Shown here: positions 55,657 through 64,000 of the stretch, in pieces | Layout of the letters: the number at the start of each line of letters is the position of its first letter | Position numbering within the stretch: the stretch's first letter is position 1 | Assembly (NCBI GenBank): GCA_016699535.1 | Contig: CP064980.1 | Location: 1,682,001-1,746,000 of the forward strand | Length of the DNA: 64,000 bases | Direction: 5' to 3' | DNA from: Myxococcales bacterium | Lineage (GTDB): Bacteria > Myxococcota_A > Polyangia > Polyangiales > GCA-016699535 | Notes under the pieces: generated by a model | Database searches by the model: none | The model's input: the letters and a program-made list of their open reading frames with translations, nothing else | Told to the model about the DNA's origin: nothing | Made by a program: the position numbers and the translations under genes

Positions 55657-57117
55657 GCATCAACCTTTCGCACGGTAATCTTACTTCCTGTGACTTTGAT
55701 CACTTTGATGTTGTTCAATGTCGAGAAAATCAGCTTCACTTACCACATCAAGCCGCTTGCCATCGATGGATGCCTTGCCGGCCGGCCGAAGCGTGGTGAG
55801 CGTTTTACCTTGTTTGCCGATCAAGCTTTCAGAGGCAGGAGTGGCAGCGGTAAACCCAGCACCAGCATCTTCGGTTGTGGCGAGCACCAAGCGCTTTGCA
55901 AAGCTGGTGCGTGGTAGCCAGCGAGCAATGAAAACGCCGGCAACGAGTGCGATTCCAGTCGACGTAAAAACGCGTAAGAAAGCACGAGTTAGAGTGCCTA
56001 GTCCCAAAGATACTTCAAGATCTATGCCCACCAAAGACAGCGCGAGACTTACAACGATTGCGAGAATGCCTAGGATACCGGTGATGCCAAAGCCGGGAAT
56101 GACAAAAGCTTCAAGTGCTAACATTACCGTGCCGAAGGTAAAGAGAGCGAGTTCCTCCCAGCCTGCCAGGTGCACAATGAGATGACCGAAGAAGAAAAGC
56201 GATAGAGCGCCAAAGCCGATGAAAATAGGAATGCCAAAGTTCTGTGTGTACAGTGCAATGAACAAGGCAAGCATGCCAATCGACATAAGCAAGCCGCTAA
56301 GCATAGGACCAGTAAGCAGTCTTGCAATACGTTCAGCCCAGTTGATTCGCGTGCGAATGACTTTAGCTTTTTTTGCTCCGAAGATGTTGAGTGCTTTGTC
56401 GATGCTCTCGGCTTGAAGTTCGGCAATGCCTAGTTCAAGAGCGCGATCGGTATCAAGGGTAAGAAGTTTTCCTGATTGAACCACGTCTTTGATTTCGACT
56501 TCGGCATCGACCATGGCTTCTGCTAAATCGCCACGCCGGCCCTTGGCCTCAGCGGTAGCGCGCATTTCAGTGCGCATATACGAAGTCATTTTTTCTTCGA
56601 CCGCTTTGGATTGCTCGGCGCCATCTCCTCGAATTGGTGTCGCAGCACCAATGGTGGCGCCTTTTGTAACCACAATGAGGTCACATGAAAGCGCAATCAG
56701 AGCGCCCGCGCTAATGGCCCGTGGGTTGATAAATGCAAGCGTCGGGACAGACGCCTTAAGCAAAGCATCGCGCATTTGTATTGCAGCATCCACCCGGCCA
56801 CCTAATGTGTTGATGTCTAATATCAACAGGTCTGCGTCTTTGTGCTGTTTAAGTGCGCGCCGCAAAAAAGCGGCGATGCCAAGCTCGATGGTTTCATCGA
56901 TGGGAACGACGACGACTTTGGGATGGGAGGGCAGGGTCAAGGTAAAATCTTTTTTCCCTGCTTGTTTGCTTGGCGCGGGTCGATAGATCTGTTTGGTGCT
57001 CGCTTGCTCTTGAGCCGTGGCAGATACGGTCGCGGTCAAGCATGCAATCAAGAATATGCTTCGCGCGATAGGCATGAAAAAGATGCTTCGCAGAAGCTGG
57101 GCAAAACTAACGTTCAT
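55653..57117 (-). CDS. NfeD membrane-bound ClpP-class serine protease (one frameshift)
   Basis: About 487 residues. Signal peptide, then a ClpP-like domain. The nucleophile Ser lies in NPRAISAGALIALSCD (Ser before AGAL), the helper Lys downstream near AVEEKMTSYMRTEMR. Four to five helices follow, then the OB-fold. The raw frame ends in DIEQHQSDQSHRK; a one-base shift near 55716-55720 gives the family ending NNIKVIKVTGSKITVRKV and a stop at 55653 that overlaps the next ATG. Start chosen at MNVSFAQLL (57117); 57072 is possible. Confidence 0.88.
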
Positions 57118-57385
57118 GGCTCCGTTGTATGCGGCTGCTTCGGTAGGCGCAATTGCAAGATGCACGGCATGACAGAACTGTCATGTTTTTCTTTGAAAAA
57201 CGCCAAGTTTGTCATTAAATAGAACAAAAAATCGACAGTTTTGTCTGCCAGAAAGTTGCCCCTAAAGCGATCTTTGTCGTAGGCCTAGAGAGTGAGACGG
57301 AATCCCAGAAAACAGCTCAAAAGCAATCGTTTTGTCTTGAATGCGGCGTCTGCTCCGATTGCGATATTCGACCGGTGGGGCTCCG

Positions 57386-58210
57386 ATGTCTCCTAAGCGC
57401 CTTGCTGATTTTGGATTCTTTAGTTGCTGCGTTGCTTTGGTGAGTGTGTGCATGGCCTTTGCGAGTGTGGGCGCCTTCGCAAAGCACGACGGCGAACGCG
57501 AAAAAAGAAGTGTTTCCTTTGGCTTTCCTTGGCATGGCAAGCTTTCGCATGGCTGGAAGATTCGCCCGAGTAACTATCTGCGTTACACGGGGGAGTATGC
57601 CAAAGATGGAAACTTCTATGGCACATGGGAACTGGTTCAGCTTTTAGAACGCGCCGCCATACGGGTTGAGGCACGCGTGCCTGGAGCGAAGCTGTCGGTA
57701 GGTGAACTTTCAAAAGCATCGGGTGGACGTATTGCGGGTCATCGCTCCCATGAAAACGGCCGAGACGTTGATATCTCGTTTTATATGCAGAATGCACAGG
57801 GCGAAGTTTTTGAGCCATGGGCCTTTGCTAATTTTGGGCGCAATGGAAAAGGGCGAGGCGCCAATACAGCGTTGCGTTTTGATGATGCTCGCAACTGGGA
57901 ATTGGTAGCGAAGCTCGTGGCCGATGGTGATGCGCGTGTTCAGCATATTTTTGTTTCTTCTGGAATTCAGGCACGACTGCTTGCAGAAGCGCGTCGTCGA
58001 GGAGCCCCTTCGGTGCTGATCGAGCGTGCAAAGAAAGTGATGATGCAACCTAGCCACGGTCATCCTCACCGTAATCATTTTCACGTGCGCATCTACTGCC
58101 CACCCTCCGATCGTAGTGTCTGCAAAGATAAGGCGCCGTATTGGTCTTGGTACCCTGGTAGTCCGCCTGCTGCATTTGCAAGCTCTCGCATTGCGACCTT
58201 GCATCGTTGA
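57386..58210 (+). CDS. MepA-like penicillin-insensitive murein endopeptidase
   Basis: 274 residues from the ATG at 57386; upstream ATG at 57341 is in frame. Signal peptide (FFSCCVALVSVCMAFASVGA). LAS-type metallopeptidase motifs: SHENGRDVDISF (His and Asp zinc ligands) and HRNHFHVRIYC (third His). The enzyme cuts D-alanyl-meso-diaminopimelate cross-links in peptidoglycan. Cysteines in the last 40 residues (YCPPSDRSVCKD) fit a disulfide as in MepA. Confidence 0.88.
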   Translation: MSPKRLADFGFFSCCVALVSVCMAFASVGAFAKHDGEREKRSVSFGFPWHGKLSHGWKIRPSNYLRYTGEYAKDGNFYGTWELVQLLERAAIRVEARVPGAKLSVGELSKASGGRIAGHRSHENGRDVDISFYMQNAQGEVFEPWAFANFGRNGKGRGANTALRFDDARNWELVAKLVADGDARVQHIFVSSGIQARLLAEARRRGAPSVLIERAKKVMMQPSHGHPHRNHFHVRIYCPPSDRSVCKDKAPYWSWYPGSPPAAFASSRIATLHR

Positions 58211-58241
58211 GTGAACTATCGCAGACTAACGAAGCAAATCG

Positions 58242-59102
58242 ATGCAAAAAGGAACCACCGCGACTTTGTTAATTAGCTGTGCCGATCAACCCGGTTTGGT
58301 TGCTGCGGTCTCCGAGTTTGTCTTCAAACATGGTGGTAGCATCCTCTCAGCCGATCAGCACACCGATCAGCGTGAAGGGATGTTTCTGCAACGCGTGGAA
58401 TGGGGCCTAGGTGGTTTTGCCCTCGATAGGGGGGCCATTGCACATGAGTTTTCCAAGGTGGCGTCTCGCTTTGGTATGCAGTGGAAGTTGCGTTTTTCAG
58501 ATCAACGCTTGAAAGTTGCGGTGTTGGTTTCCAAGCAATCGCATTGTCTTTACGATTTGCTTGCGAGATGGAGGGCGGGAGAGCTTCACGCGGATATCAA
58601 AATCGTGCTTTCGAATCATCCCGATTTGGCCAATGTAGCGCGCTGTTTTGGTCTACCTTTTGAGCACTATCCGGTCGATGCAGAAAACAAAGCTGCTCAA
58701 GAGCAAAAACTGTTAGATGTGCTTAATGCGCATCAGATCGATCTGGTTGTGCTTGCACGTTACATGCAGATTTTATCGGATGATTTCGTGGCTCGCTTTC
58801 CAAAGCGAATCATCAACATTCATCACTCGTTTTTGCCAGCTTTTGCGGGAGCCAAACCTTATCATCGCGCGCATGCACGCGGGGTCAAGCTGATAGGGGC
58901 GACGGCTCACTATGTCACCGCTGATTTAGACGAAGGCCCTATCATCGCGCAAGATGTCACTCGGATTACTCATCGTGATGCGGTGGACGATTTGATCGCC
59001 AAAGGTAAAGATCTGGAAAAAATTGTTCTGTCACGTGCCGTGGGCTGGCATTTGGGTGCACGTGTTATTGTCTACGGCAACCGCACCGTTGTGTTTGCCT
59101 AG
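58242..59102 (+). CDS. purU: Formyltetrahydrofolate deformylase
   Basis: 286 residues, usual length. An N-terminal ACT domain (ISCADQPGLVAAVSEFVFKHGG) is followed by a formyltransferase-type catalytic domain (NIHHSFLPAFAGAKPYHRAH, then GATAHYVTADLDEGPIIAQD). It hydrolyses 10-formyl-THF to formate and THF, supplying formate for PurT and balancing one-carbon pools. It begins 31 bases after the endopeptidase gene, without obvious connection. Confidence 0.95.
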   Translation: MQKGTTATLLISCADQPGLVAAVSEFVFKHGGSILSADQHTDQREGMFLQRVEWGLGGFALDRGAIAHEFSKVASRFGMQWKLRFSDQRLKVAVLVSKQSHCLYDLLARWRAGELHADIKIVLSNHPDLANVARCFGLPFEHYPVDAENKAAQEQKLLDVLNAHQIDLVVLARYMQILSDDFVARFPKRIINIHHSFLPAFAGAKPYHRAHARGVKLIGATAHYVTADLDEGPIIAQDVTRITHRDAVDDLIAKGKDLEKIVLSRAVGWHLGARVIVYGNRTVVFA

Positions 59103-59172
59103 AGTGCTCTTCTTTCAGGGTCGTACAAAGCACCCAGCAGATCAAGCGCGGTAGCTCGGCTTGCAAACACAA

Positions 59173-59325
59173 TTTTTCGCGAGATATTTCTAGGCGCGAG
59201 CGCGCCTACAGGGGTGAGAAGGATGGTACTTATGTACCTACCGAGTGGGCGCTAGCGTCGCGCGAGCCCGTTTGGCATACGAGCCCCGAAGCCGTAAGCC
59301 GCGGATAGGAAAATCTCGCGAAAAG
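59173..59325 (+). repeat. Foldback element copy 8 (longer, divergent core) between purU and uspA
   Basis: Arms at 59173-59192 and 59306-59325 pair over about 20 bases with three mismatches (TTTTTCGCGAGATATTTCTA side). The core begins GCGCGAGCGCGCCTACAG, has the apical stem GGTAC/GTACC and ends CGAAGCCGTAAGCCG, all recognisably related to the head and tail of copies 1-7. It lies between two convergent genes. Confidence 0.65.
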
Positions 59326-59364
59326 TCCGCGCATACAAGATGCCTTGAAAGACGTATGCCGATT

Positions 59365-59808
59365 CTATTCGTGCGCAGAGACCGTAAGCACGGGGATATG
59401 CGAGCTGCGAATAATGCGCTCGGCGACACTACCGATAAGCAGACGTGGTAGACCGGAACGTCCTCGTGTTCCCATCACGATCAAATCTGCTTTGATCGAT
59501 TGGGCCTCATCGAGGATGGCCTCGTGAGCGTTGCCCTCTTTGAGCTTTGATTTGATGGTGACTCCAGAGTCCTTATGTTTGCTTATTAAGTCGTTGACGG
59601 CCTGGTGAGACGATTCCATGACTTTGGCAACGATTTCAGGACCCAAGGTGACCGCACCTTCTGGAAGCGCGTAAACCGGCACGTTGTAAACGTGAATCAC
59701 GTGCACTTCAGCGTCAAGCTCCTTTGCAAATCCGATAGCGTAGCTGAGTGCCTTGTCTGAGACTGCCGAAAAATCAACAGGACAGAGAATCGTTTTGATC
59801 TGGGTCAT
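59365..59808 (-). CDS. Universal stress protein (UspA family)
   Basis: 147 residues from ATG 59808 with a GGAGG-type site before it. It opens IKTILCPVDFSAVSDKALSYA and closes GTRGRSGLPRLLIGSVAERI followed by HIPVLTV. The G-x2-G-x9-G(S/T) pattern means ATP is probably bound. It is a cytoplasmic single-domain type. Longer upstream frame belongs to non-coding sequence. Confidence 0.9.
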   Translation of the reverse strand: MTQIKTILCPVDFSAVSDKALSYAIGFAKELDAEVHVIHVYNVPVYALPEGAVTLGPEIVAKVMESSHQAVNDLISKHKDSGVTIKSKLKEGNAHEAILDEAQSIKADLIVMGTRGRSGLPRLLIGSVAERIIRSSHIPVLTVSAHE

Positions 59809-59892
59809 AATAGCCTCCTTAAAGCTGCGTTGCTTTGGCGCCCACGAAATGATTGTACCACAAAATACGTCATTCAAAGAGTATTGCTTTGT

Positions 59893-60648
59893 TCAGTCGC
59901 GAAGCTTTTCGGATTCTTGGATTTGGCCAGTCATCGGTACAAAACTTACGGGGATATGTTCTTTTTCGCTAAATCCCGTTTTGTCCCGTTCAATCACAAC
60001 TAATTTTTGATGGCCGACGCCAACCGGGATGACGAGTCGGCCGCCTGTTTGAAGCTGTTCTTTTAATGCTGGAGGTACATAGGGCGGAGCAGCCGTTACA
60101 ATGATGGCGTCAAAAGGTGCTTCTGAGGGCCACCCGGCGTAACCGTCTCCTTGAATTGCATGAACATCTGTGTAGCCTAAGACTTCCAATGTGGCTCGGG
60201 CACGCAAGGCAAGGCCTTCTACGATTTCGATCGTATAAACTTCCGCGCCCATGCTCGACAATATGGCTGCTTGATACGCAGAACCTGTGCCGACTTCCAG
60301 AACTTTATCGCCTGGTTCTATCTGCGCCAACGAAGTCATTAGCGCGACAATGTAGGGTTGGCTAATCGTTTGATCCCAGTCGATAGGAAGCGGTCCATCT
60401 GCATAGGCGAGATCTTGATAAGCTTCGGGTACAAACGCATGCCTGGGAACTTTTCGTAGTGCATCCAAGAGAGCTTTTTGGCTAATGCCGCGACTTTCGA
60501 TCTGTTCTCGAACCATGGCATCGCGCTCGGCGTTGCGATCAGAAAACGCAGCAGTTGACGCGGCGGCATTGGGCCGAACAGAGGCATTGTGTTGACCACA
60601 GCTCATGCTTGCGATTGCTCCAAAGCAAAGAAAAACGAGAAACTTCAC
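59893..60648 (-). CDS. pcm: Protein-L-isoaspartate O-methyltransferase with lipoprotein signal
   Basis: 251 residues. Pcm starts repair of isoaspartyl damage in proteins. The SAM motif is VLEVGTGSAYQAAILS, preceded by the substrate-binding PIDWDQTISQPYIVALM. In front lies an extension with a classical lipobox (MKFLVFLCFGAIASMSCGQH), so the protein seems to be lipidated and outside the cytoplasm, which is unusual for Pcm, usually cytoplasmic. SAM would not be expected there. Confidence 0.88.
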   Translation of the reverse strand: MKFLVFLCFGAIASMSCGQHNASVRPNAAASTAAFSDRNAERDAMVREQIESRGISQKALLDALRKVPRHAFVPEAYQDLAYADGPLPIDWDQTISQPYIVALMTSLAQIEPGDKVLEVGTGSAYQAAILSSMGAEVYTIEIVEGLALRARATLEVLGYTDVHAIQGDGYAGWPSEAPFDAIIVTAAPPYVPPALKEQLQTGGRLVIPVGVGHQKLVVIERDKTGFSEKEHIPVSFVPMTGQIQESEKLRD

Positions 60649-60811
60649 AGTACAGATAGTTTACCTTTTGCCTATCATGCAGGAAATGAAAAACGAAAGA
60701 TAGGTGCCGAATTGAGGAAGCGTCGAAAAGGTCTTCCAGCGCTTCGCCTGCTGGCTTCAGCCTGGTTTTGTGGTCCATGACTTTATCCGGCTCTGGGTGT
60801 AAAGGTAGCTT

Positions 60812-62371
60812 GTGCAAGCACTAAGCCAGGCGCTCCAGCACTTGGGCATGAAGTTGATTGAGACCCATATTTCTTGGGTGTTTCTAGACGATTGCCTTGT
60901 CTATAAACTAAAGAAGCCGGTTTGCTTTGATTTTCTCGACTATTCAACGTTGGAAAAGCGAAAAGAAGCGTGTCTGGCGGAAATTGCACTTAACCAACGT
61001 CTAGCACCGGATGTTTACTTGGGTTTGAGTTATGTGACGAAAGAGCAGGATGGCCGGTATGTTTTCGACGGCGAGGGCGAGCTAGTTGACTATGCTGTGC
61101 GAATGAAACGTTTACCGGACACGCATCGCGCGGACATCCGGTTGACGAATGGGTCTTTGAGCATAGGCGATATTGTCAAAATCGCCAGTCACATTGCATC
61201 GTTTCATAGTCGTGCCCGTTGCGATGAGTACACGGCGCAGTTTGCAACTGTTGATGCGGTTCAAGCGAACGTTGAAGGCAATTTTGTACAAACAAAAGAT
61301 ACCCTTGAACGGTATCTCGACAAATCTCAAATAGATGAGCTGCACCATTGGCATAGTAGCTTTCTTCTTAGAAACTCGAGGCTTTTTCTTGAGAGAATTG
61401 CTGCAAAACGAGTTTGTGATGGCCATGGCGATCTGAGGCTCGAGCATATTTACTTAGACGCGCAAAAACACATTTCGATTCTCGACTGCATTGAGTTTAA
61501 TGAACGTTTTCGTTTCGCCGATGTTTGCGCAGATATCGCCTTTGTTAGCATGGATCTGGCGTGGCATGGCCGTGTTGATCTAGCGGAGTATTTCCTTTCG
61601 GTGTACGCGCAACAAAGCAACGATTATGGTTTCTATCGTTTAATCGATTTTTACCAAAGCTATCGGGCACAGGTCCGGGGCAAAGTTGCGTCCATTGTGG
61701 CATCCGATGAGCACGCTGTTGCTCAGGCCCGGCAAAAAGCAATAGCTGAAGCGCGTCGCTACTACCTGGTGGCACTTTCCGCGACGAGGAAAGCGCTTAG
61801 TAAAAATTGCGTTGTTGCGATCGGTGGTATCATCGCAAGTGGTAAAAGTACCGTCGCTGATGCACTTAGCCAGCAAGTAGGACTTCCCGTTGTGCAAAGT
61901 GACCGGGTTAGGAAACATGTGCTTGGTGTAGCGCCAATGACGGCTGTTCCCCATGAAGCTTTCAAAGGCGCTTATGCAAAAGAGATGACGGACAACGTGT
62001 ATGAGATGCTCTTTGCGCATGCCGACAAAGTGTTGCAAAGCGGTAGAGCGGTAGTTTTGGATGCTTCGTTTTCGTCTCGAAAATATCGCGCCAAAGCAAA
62101 AGTTTTGGCTGAAAAACATGGTGTGCCCTTTTACTTTTTGGAATGCAAAGCTTCGCGCGCTGTTTGCCTTGAGCGTTTGGAGCTGAGGGCTGAAGAAAAA
62201 AGTGTAAGCGACGGACGGGCGGAGATTTTCGACGCCTTTGTTAATCAGTGGGAAAGGGTTACTGAATTCGATTCTTCAGAATATTTTCCACTGGATACCA
62301 CTGGTTCGCTGCAGAGTTGTGTTGATCATCTTCGAAAAGAACTGCCTCTTTGGCCAGTTGCCAAAGCCTAG
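60812..62371 (+). CDS. Bifunctional aminoglycoside-phosphotransferase-like kinase and P-loop ATPase
   Basis: 519 residues. An APH-like kinase domain (residues 10-320) with the catalytic-loop motif VCDGHGDLRLEHIYL and metal site ISILDCIEFNERFRFAD. A P-loop kinase domain follows (about 335-510) with GGIIASGKSTVADALS and a lid region (CLERLELRAEEKSVSDGRAE). The fused form is widespread in proteobacteria; substrate unknown. The start is a GTG; a later ATG at MKLIETHISW is also plausible. Confidence 0.82.
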   Translation: MQALSQALQHLGMKLIETHISWVFLDDCLVYKLKKPVCFDFLDYSTLEKRKEACLAEIALNQRLAPDVYLGLSYVTKEQDGRYVFDGEGELVDYAVRMKRLPDTHRADIRLTNGSLSIGDIVKIASHIASFHSRARCDEYTAQFATVDAVQANVEGNFVQTKDTLERYLDKSQIDELHHWHSSFLLRNSRLFLERIAAKRVCDGHGDLRLEHIYLDAQKHISILDCIEFNERFRFADVCADIAFVSMDLAWHGRVDLAEYFLSVYAQQSNDYGFYRLIDFYQSYRAQVRGKVASIVASDEHAVAQARQKAIAEARRYYLVALSATRKALSKNCVVAIGGIIASGKSTVADALSQQVGLPVVQSDRVRKHVLGVAPMTAVPHEAFKGAYAKEMTDNVYEMLFAHADKVLQSGRAVVLDASFSSRKYRAKAKVLAEKHGVPFYFLECKASRAVCLERLELRAEEKSVSDGRAEIFDAFVNQWERVTEFDSSEYFPLDTTGSLQSCVDHLRKELPLWPVAKA

Positions 62372-62396
62372 AGAGTCCCGTCTAGAACGGGTCTCT
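62372..62396 (+). terminator. Hairpin between convergent kinase and GGDEF genes
   Basis: AGAGTCCCGT and ACGGGTCTCT form a 10-pair stem with one mismatch around a CTAGA loop, at the stop codon of the kinase/ATPase gene. There is only a short T-run (TT), so termination would be weak or structure-based. Confidence 0.45.
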
Positions 62397-62467
62397 TACG
62401 ACCTCGTTCCGCTTTTGGGTGGACCGATCCTTGTGAGATAGCTTCCTGCTGATTGGGGCGTAGTCAA

Positions 62468-63406
62468 TCAGCTAAGTGTTTCTCTGGTCGTACGCTCGGC
62501 GTTAAAATAAGCTACTTGGTCGCGACCATTTTCTTTGGCTTCATAAAGGGCTTGGTCTGCGGCCTCGAGCATGTCACTTGGCGCTTCAAACTCCTTTTTT
62601 GATAGCGTGGCAACTCCGATGCTTGTGGTGATCGCGATGCGTTTATCATCATGGTAGATTTCGAGATTGTGAATTTCTTCGCGCAATCGTTCTGCAAGGA
62701 TACGAAGCCCTTCGGCGGGTGTGCTCCGAACAATAATCACAAATTCGTCACCGCCATAACGGGCAAGAACATCTTCGTTTCGCACGCTTGAGCGAATATG
62801 ATCAACTAAGGTGCGTAGCGTATGATCTCCTGCAAGGTGACCGTAGGTATCGTTGACCTGTTTGAAATTATCCACATCGAGAATCAAAACGCTGAGGATG
62901 CTTTTGTGCCGGATAGCAAAGCCAAACTCTTTAGAAAATTGTTCCTGAAAATAGCGTTTGTTAAATGCACTGGTAAGTGGATCTTGCAGTGCAGATTCCA
63001 GCATCTTTTGTTGAAACTCTTCGTCGAGTTCATCGTGATAGGCAAAACGTAAAACGGTATCAGAGCCAAGTGCAATTTTTTCGCCCTCGTTGATTTCGAG
63101 TTGATCAACCCGATTCCCTTGGAAATACACACCATTGCGACTCTGCAAATCGATAATCTGCAGTTTGTCTTTCTCGAGTTGAACACGACAATGTTGCCTT
63201 GAGACACCCTCTCCATCAAGTCGGATGTCAGCTTTTGAGCTTCGACCAAGAACATAGCGCTTCTCTATGTCGATGCGGTACATCCGACCCACGTTGGGTC
63301 CGCTTATAACAGTAAGAAAGGCTCGGTCTCGCGAAGTTGAACCGCGAGGGGTAAAGTTACCCTTGACTGTTTTCGTTTCTTCTGCGTCGCTGGGCGTCTT
63401 GGCCAT
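62468..63406 (-). CDS. FHA-GGDEF diguanylate cyclase
   Basis: 312 residues. FHA domain (about 30-125) with YVLGRSSKADIRL, GVSRQHCRV and LQSRNGVYFQGNRV, which binds phosphothreonine. GGDEF domain (about 135-300): the active site is ARYGGDEFVI, metal site LILDVDNFKQVND, and an inhibitory RxxD (RNED) sits just before it. It should make cyclic di-GMP, with feedback inhibition, in response to Ser/Thr phosphorylation. The upstream gene fits that, since its truncated product could be a protein kinase. Confidence 0.93.
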   Translation of the reverse strand: MAKTPSDAEETKTVKGNFTPRGSTSRDRAFLTVISGPNVGRMYRIDIEKRYVLGRSSKADIRLDGEGVSRQHCRVQLEKDKLQIIDLQSRNGVYFQGNRVDQLEINEGEKIALGSDTVLRFAYHDELDEEFQQKMLESALQDPLTSAFNKRYFQEQFSKEFGFAIRHKSILSVLILDVDNFKQVNDTYGHLAGDHTLRTLVDHIRSSVRNEDVLARYGGDEFVIIVRSTPAEGLRILAERLREEIHNLEIYHDDKRIAITTSIGVATLSKKEFEAPSDMLEAADQALYEAKENGRDQVAYFNAERTTRETLS

Positions 63407-63501
63407 TGTTCAAATTATAAGCTTAGCACGGAAGTCAGGGAAATTTCTGCGCTTTTGTCCCAAATTTCTTCGACATTGTGCGTTCGTGTGGTGAAAAAAA
63501 G

Positions 63502-64000
63502 CTATTTCTTACCTAAATCTTGGTCGAACGCGTCAATGCCGAGTACGCCGTTACCGGATTTTTTGGAAGGAGACGTAGGCGTTGGGGCTACCTCTTTGCT
63601 AGCTGTTGCTCGTTTTCGTCGTCGTCGCTGGCTACTGCTTTCACTTCTAGAAGATGGTGCTGCCTTTGCTTCGTCGTTTGCCTGCTCTGCTTCAACTGCT
63701 TTTCCAGAAAGCGAATCCGTTTCGAGCATTTGAGTTTTTCGTCGAGCGGCTGCTTCGTCGTTTCCGTGTTGGCTGCGTTTGCAGCACTGTTTTCAGGTTG
63801 CGCGATTGAAGGGCTCGATGTTGGAACAGACTGTTGAGCAGGAGCAGCGCTTCCTTGGCTACCAAGACGAGCGCTTATGAAAGCAATGAAAGCAACCGCA
63901 ACCATGAAGACAACCCACGGGGCATAGCGTTTGAATGGAGAGGATAAGGATATGGAGCGAGTGTGACTGGTTTCAAAATGTGTAAGCGCTGTTTCTGTGC
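63502..64000 (-). CDS. Membrane protein C-terminal fragment, right edge (one frameshift)
   Basis: Open to the right edge. After correcting one base at 63729-63731 (EKLKMLETDSLSG) about 166 residues are seen: a short cytoplasmic part, one membrane helix (WVVFMVAVAFIAFISA), and then a Ser/Pro/Gln-rich and later basic low-complexity tail (SSSQRRRRKRATASKE) ending GIDAFDQDLGKK. The layout, a TM before a low-complexity tail, is seen in myxobacterial Ser/Thr kinases and in secretion proteins. The type cannot be decided from this part. Confidence 0.5.

Overview
The window looks like a chromosomal segment of a Myxococcota-type (deltaproteobacterial) organism of roughly balanced base composition. Pointers are a zinc-ribbon/GYF/TonB-box protein of the GltJ (AgmX) kind, many lipoprotein and TPR proteins, an FHA-GGDEF protein and large myxobacterial-style membrane proteins. 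The centre holds the classic bacterial block tRNA-Thr, tRNA-Tyr, tRNA-Gly, tRNA-Thr, tuf, rpmG, tRNA-Trp, secE, nusG, rplKAJL, rpoBC (about 17.2-32.0 kb), the order also found in E. coli. The assignment to phylum is inferred from gene content only.

Left flank (0-16.5 kb): end of an ABC-2 permease and a TPR membrane protein, murA, a ComEA-like protein, pepA, the GltJ-like protein, etfBA with a membrane protein, an M16-like lipoprotein lacking the zinc motif, a TPR lipoprotein and three multi-pass membrane proteins. Right flank (32-64 kb): upp, a hotdog thioesterase coupled to a HelD-like helicase, a zinc alcohol dehydrogenase, an organoarsenical operon (arsR-arsI-arsP-thioredoxin), a peroxiredoxin, rarA, a pseudouridine-synthase/methyltransferase fusion, a SWIM-SNF2 ATPase, plsC, a TPR protein, an nfeD-nfeD-floA operon with two unrecognised members, a MepA-like endopeptidase, purU, a universal stress protein, a lipoprotein-type Pcm, a kinase/ATPase fusion and an FHA-GGDEF cyclase.

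Two things stand out. First, a family of foldback elements, 118-153 bp long, is scattered in gene ends and in the tRNA operon spacers. Each has a related core (head like TTCGAGCGCCCCCACAG, an apical hairpin, tail like GTAAGCCGAA) enclosed by long inverted arms. The arms match within a copy but differ completely between copies. A second family of the same design forms an interlocked pair at 52.3-52.65 kb. I do not recognise either from any described family. Second, 13 conserved genes, including tuf, nusG and rpoB, carry 15 small frameshifts, mostly one base in short homopolymers. I read these as sequencing errors and describe each such gene as one locus.
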